Origin: VAZQ01 sp035693615
GTDB lineage: Bacteria; Pseudomonadota; Alphaproteobacteria; Rhizobiales; Xanthobacteraceae
NCBI GenBank assembly: GCA_035693615.1
Contig: DASSGH010000002.1
Coordinates: 13,820 to 77,819, forward strand
Direction: 5' to 3'
DNA length: 64,000 bases
Part shown: piece by piece, positions 61,251 through 64,000 of the stretch
How positions within the stretch are numbered: position 1 is the first letter of the stretch
How the letters are laid out: the number at the start of each line of letters is the position of its first letter
Position numbers and translations under genes: made by a program
Notes under the pieces: model-generated
Told to the model about the DNA's origin: nothing
What the model saw: only the letters and a program-made list of their open reading frames with translations
The model's database searches: none

Positions 61251-61646
61251 ATGAACTCATCGGCGACCGAAATGACCGCAAGCGCCGTAAACCGGCCGGG
61301 TCCCGCGCGGCTGGCGGGCGAGGACAACCACAAACGCCGTGGAACGGGAGCACCCGGCACCGCGGTCATCACCAAGACCAAGCCACAGACCAAGCGGCCG
61401 AGCCTCTACCGCGTGCTGCTGTTGAACGACGACTACACGCCGATGGAGTTCGTGGTCCACGTGCTCGAACGCTTCTTCAACAAGGATCACGGGGCCGCAC
61501 ACCGAATCATGATGCATGTGCACCAGCACGGCATCGGCGAGTGCGGGATTTACACTTACGAGGTGGCCGAGACCAAGGTGACACAGGTCATGGATTTTGC
61601 CCGTAAACACCAGCATCCTCTGCAATGCGTCATGGAAAAGAAGTAA
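61251..61646 (+). CDS. clpS: ClpS adaptor protein
   Basis: Product of 131 residues if started at 61251; ATGs at 61230 and 61272 are alternatives, since the N-terminal ~45 residues are variable and no ribosome site decides. The core is typical: YRVLLLNDDYTPMEFVV (the binding pocket for N-degrons), FFNKDHGAAHRIMMHVHQHG, GIYTYEVAETKV, and the end HPLQCVMEKK. ClpS hands N-end-rule substrates to ClpAP. clpA follows 57 bases downstream. Confidence 0.93.
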   Translation: MNSSATEMTASAVNRPGPARLAGEDNHKRRGTGAPGTAVITKTKPQTKRPSLYRVLLLNDDYTPMEFVVHVLERFFNKDHGAAHRIMMHVHQHGIGECGIYTYEVAETKVTQVMDFARKHQHPLQCVMEKK

Positions 61647-61703
61647 CGACGATGGAAAAGCAGGAACGCCGAGGCTATATAACGCGTTATCACGAGAACT
61701 GAC

Positions 61704-64000
61704 ATGCCGACGTTTTCGCGCAATCTCGAGCAGTCCCTGCACCGCGCTCTGGCGCTGGCCAACGAGCGCCATCACGAATACGCGACGCTCGAACATCTTC
61801 TGCTGGCCCTGATCGACGACCAGGACGCCGCCGCGGTCATGCGCGCCTGCAACGTCGAGCTCGACAAGCTGCGGCGTAGCCTGACCGCTTATCTCGAAAG
61901 CGAGCTGGAAAACCTGGTCAGCGACGGCAACGAGGATTCCAAGCCCACCGCCGGATTCCAGCGGGTGATCCAACGTGCCGTCATCCACGTGCAGTCGTCG
62001 GGACGCGAGGAGGTGACCGGTGCCAACGTGCTGGTCGCGATCTTCGCCGAGCGCGAGAGTCATGCCGCCTATTTCCTGCAGGAGCAGGACATGACGCGCT
62101 ACGACGCCGTCAATTACATCAGCCATGGCATCGCCAAGCGACCCGGCATGTCGGAGGCGCGGCCGGTGCGCGGCGCCGACGAGGATACCGACGCCAAGAC
62201 CGGCGATGAGACGAAAAAGAAGGGTGACGCGCTCGAAGCGTATTGCATCAATCTCAACAAGAAGGCGCGCGAGGGCAGGATCGATCCGCTGATCGGGCGC
62301 GACTCCGAGATCAGCCGCACTATCCAGGTGCTGTGCCGCCGGCAGAAGAACAACCCGCTCTTCGTCGGCGATGCCGGCGTCGGCAAGACCGCGATCGCCG
62401 AGGGCCTCGCCCGTCGCATCGTGCACGGCGAGGTGCCCGACGTGCTCAGAAACGCGACGGTGTTCGCGCTCGATATGGGTACGTTGCTCGCCGGCACGCG
62501 TTACCGCGGCGATTTCGAGGAACGGCTCAAGCAAGTGATAAAGGAGCTCGAGGCCTATCCCGGCGCGATCATGTTCATCGATGAGATCCACACCGTGATC
62601 GGCGCCGGCGCGACTTCGGGCGGGGCGATGGATGCCTCGAACTTGCTCAAGCCGGCGCTCGCCTCCGGCACGCTGCGCTGCATCGGCTCGACCACCTACA
62701 AGGAGTACCGACAGTATTTCGAGAAGGACCGTGCGCTGGTGCGACGGTTTCAGAAGATCGATGTGAACGAACCGACCGTTCCCGACGCGATCGAAATCCT
62801 CAAAGGCCTCAAGCCCTATTTCGAGGACTATCACAAGCTCAAGTACACGTCCGAGGCGATCAAGGCGGCGGTCGAATTGTCCGCGCGCTACATCCACGAC
62901 CGCAAGCTCCCGGACAAGGCGATCGACGTGATCGACGAGTCCGGCGCGGCGCAGATGCTATTGCCGGAGAGCCGGCGCAAGAAGACGATCGGCATCAAGG
63001 AAATCGAAACCACGATCGCCACCATGGCGCGGATTCCGCCGAAGACCGTGTCGAAGGACGACGCGGTGGTGCTGCAGCATCTCGACCAGACGCTCAAGCA
63101 GGTCGTCTACGGCCAGGACAAGGCAATCAGCGCGCTCGCGGCGTCCATCAAGCTCGCGCGGGCAGGTCTGCGCGAGCCGGAAAAGCCGATCGGCTGCTAC
63201 CTGTTCTCGGGCCCGACCGGCGTCGGCAAGACCGAGGTGGCAAAGCAGCTTTCTATCGCGCTCGGGGTGGAGATGATCCGCTTCGACATGTCGGAATACA
63301 TGGAGCGCCACACCGTCTCGCGGCTGATCGGGGCACCGCCCGGCTATGTCGGTTTCGATCAGGGCGGCCTCCTTACCGACGGCGTCGACCAGCATCCGCA
63401 CTGCGTTCTGCTGCTCGACGAGATCGAGAAGGCGCATCCGGATCTGTACAACGTGCTGCTGCAGATCATGGATCACGGCAAGCTGACCGACCACAACGGC
63501 AAGCAGGTCGACTTCCGCAACGTGATTTTGATCATGACCACCAATGCCGGCGCCGCCGACATGGCCAAAGCCGCCTTCGGCTTCACGCGCTCGAAGCGCG
63601 AGGGCGACGACATGGAGGCTATCACCCGGATGTTCGCACCGGAGTTCCGCAACCGGCTCGACGCGATCATCACCTTCGCGCATCTCTCGCCGGAGGTCAT
63701 CGCCATGGTGGTCGAGAAGTTCGTCCTCCAGCTCGAGGCCCAGCTTGGCGACCGCAACGTCACCATCGAGCTCTCCGACGAAGCCACCAAGTGGCTCATC
63801 GAGCACGGCTACGACGAGCAGATGGGCGCGCGGCCGATGGCGCGGCAGATCCAGGAGACCATCAAGAAGCCGCTCGCCGACGAGGTGCTGTTCGGCAAGC
63901 TCAAGAACGGCGGCCATGTGCGCGTAATCGTGGTCAAGGACGAAACCGGCGCCGACAAGCTCGGCTTCGAGTTCCCGGATGGTCCGATCACGCCGAAGCC
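61704..64000 (+). CDS. clpA: ATP-dependent Clp protease ATP-binding subunit ClpA, C-terminus cut by window edge
   Basis: 765 codons are visible and the frame is still open at 64000. Order: N domain (PTFSRNLEQSLHRALALANE, about 1-150), AAA-1 with GDAGVGKT and MFIDEIHTVIGAG, AAA-2 with FSGPTGVGKTEVAKQL and LLLDEIEKAHPDLYNVLLQ, and sensor regions NRLDAIITF and QMGARPMARQIQ. It unfolds substrates and feeds ClpP. The acidic/Lys-rich linker near residues 155-175 (EDTDAKTGDETKKK) is usual for ClpA. Confidence 0.95.
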   Translation, partial: MPTFSRNLEQSLHRALALANERHHEYATLEHLLLALIDDQDAAAVMRACNVELDKLRRSLTAYLESELENLVSDGNEDSKPTAGFQRVIQRAVIHVQSSGREEVTGANVLVAIFAERESHAAYFLQEQDMTRYDAVNYISHGIAKRPGMSEARPVRGADEDTDAKTGDETKKKGDALEAYCINLNKKAREGRIDPLIGRDSEISRTIQVLCRRQKNNPLFVGDAGVGKTAIAEGLARRIVHGEVPDVLRNATVFALDMGTLLAGTRYRGDFEERLKQVIKELEAYPGAIMFIDEIHTVIGAGATSGGAMDASNLLKPALASGTLRCIGSTTYKEYRQYFEKDRALVRRFQKIDVNEPTVPDAIEILKGLKPYFEDYHKLKYTSEAIKAAVELSARYIHDRKLPDKAIDVIDESGAAQMLLPESRRKKTIGIKEIETTIATMARIPPKTVSKDDAVVLQHLDQTLKQVVYGQDKAISALAASIKLARAGLREPEKPIGCYLFSGPTGVGKTEVAKQLSIALGVEMIRFDMSEYMERHTVSRLIGAPPGYVGFDQGGLLTDGVDQHPHCVLLLDEIEKAHPDLYNVLLQIMDHGKLTDHNGKQVDFRNVILIMTTNAGAADMAKAAFGFTRSKREGDDMEAITRMFAPEFRNRLDAIITFAHLSPEVIAMVVEKFVLQLEAQLGDRNVTIELSDEATKWLIEHGYDEQMGARPMARQIQETIKKPLADEVLFGKLKNGGHVRVIVVKDETGADKLGFEFPDGPITPK

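Overview
This is a GC-rich window (most genes have G/C-rich third codon positions) from an alphaproteobacterium, most likely Hyphomicrobiales in or near Bradyrhizobiaceae/Xanthobacteraceae. The family assignment is an inference. It rests on the gene set (ATP12 chaperone, phasin, ClpS-ClpA, DUF1489, PccA/PccB, SPOR-tailed D,D-carboxypeptidase, many small Rhizobiales-type proteins), not on a marker search. Both ends cut through genes: a Tat-secreted amidohydrolase at the left and clpA at the right. No phage, IS element, CRISPR array or rRNA was seen. Two tRNA genes are present: Arg(TCG) and Leu(GAG).

Layout. 0-8.7 kb: amidohydrolase, a lipocalin-like protein, a three-gene operon for a 2-oxoglutarate:NADP+ oxidoreductase (korC-korA-korB) and a flavin-dependent oxidoreductase. 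8.7-23.2 kb: ATP12, propionyl-CoA carboxylase beta and alpha (split by about 6.6 kb), thioesterase, tRNA-Arg, PhoD phosphatase, an HtrA-like protein that has lost its catalytic triad, a 1-Cys peroxiredoxin, small enzymes, a LysR/tautomerase divergent pair and lipB. 23.4-27.3 kb: tRNA-Leu and a decayed tandem duplication of a repeat-protein gene (HAF type) with its divergent LysR gene. Copy A kept most of the repeat gene and lost LysR; copy B kept LysR and lost most of the repeat gene. 27.4-44.9 kb: a tiny secreted Trp/Arg/Cys-rich peptide, polysaccharide deacetylase, a broken GNAT gene, mgtE, an FTR1/cupredoxin iron-uptake pair, aldo/keto reductase, a peptidoglycan amidase, queC overlapping a queuosine-precursor transporter, RraA-like, YdcF, GST, a NEW3/ABC exporter operon and several small proteins.

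44.9-55.5 kb: the most island-like part. An orphan branched-chain-type binding protein is followed by a catabolic cluster: TauE/SafE exporter, a TctC (Bug) binding protein, an aromatic-type FAD monooxygenase, a substrate-binding-protein fold without signal peptide, a GntR/FCD regulator, TctB, a class II aldolase/decarboxylase-type enzyme and an in-frame TctA-TctC fusion. Short dyad sequences (for example CTGTATACAG) lie in the promoters of the transcription units and probably mark a GntR regulon. I infer uptake and breakdown of an aromatic or polycarboxylic acid.

55.5-64 kb: housekeeping genes: panC, a VWA protein overlapping a membrane-anchored J-protein, a DacF-type carboxypeptidase with SPOR domain, a phasin whose promoter is framed by a perfect 13-bp inverted repeat (candidate PhaR operator), and clpS-clpA.
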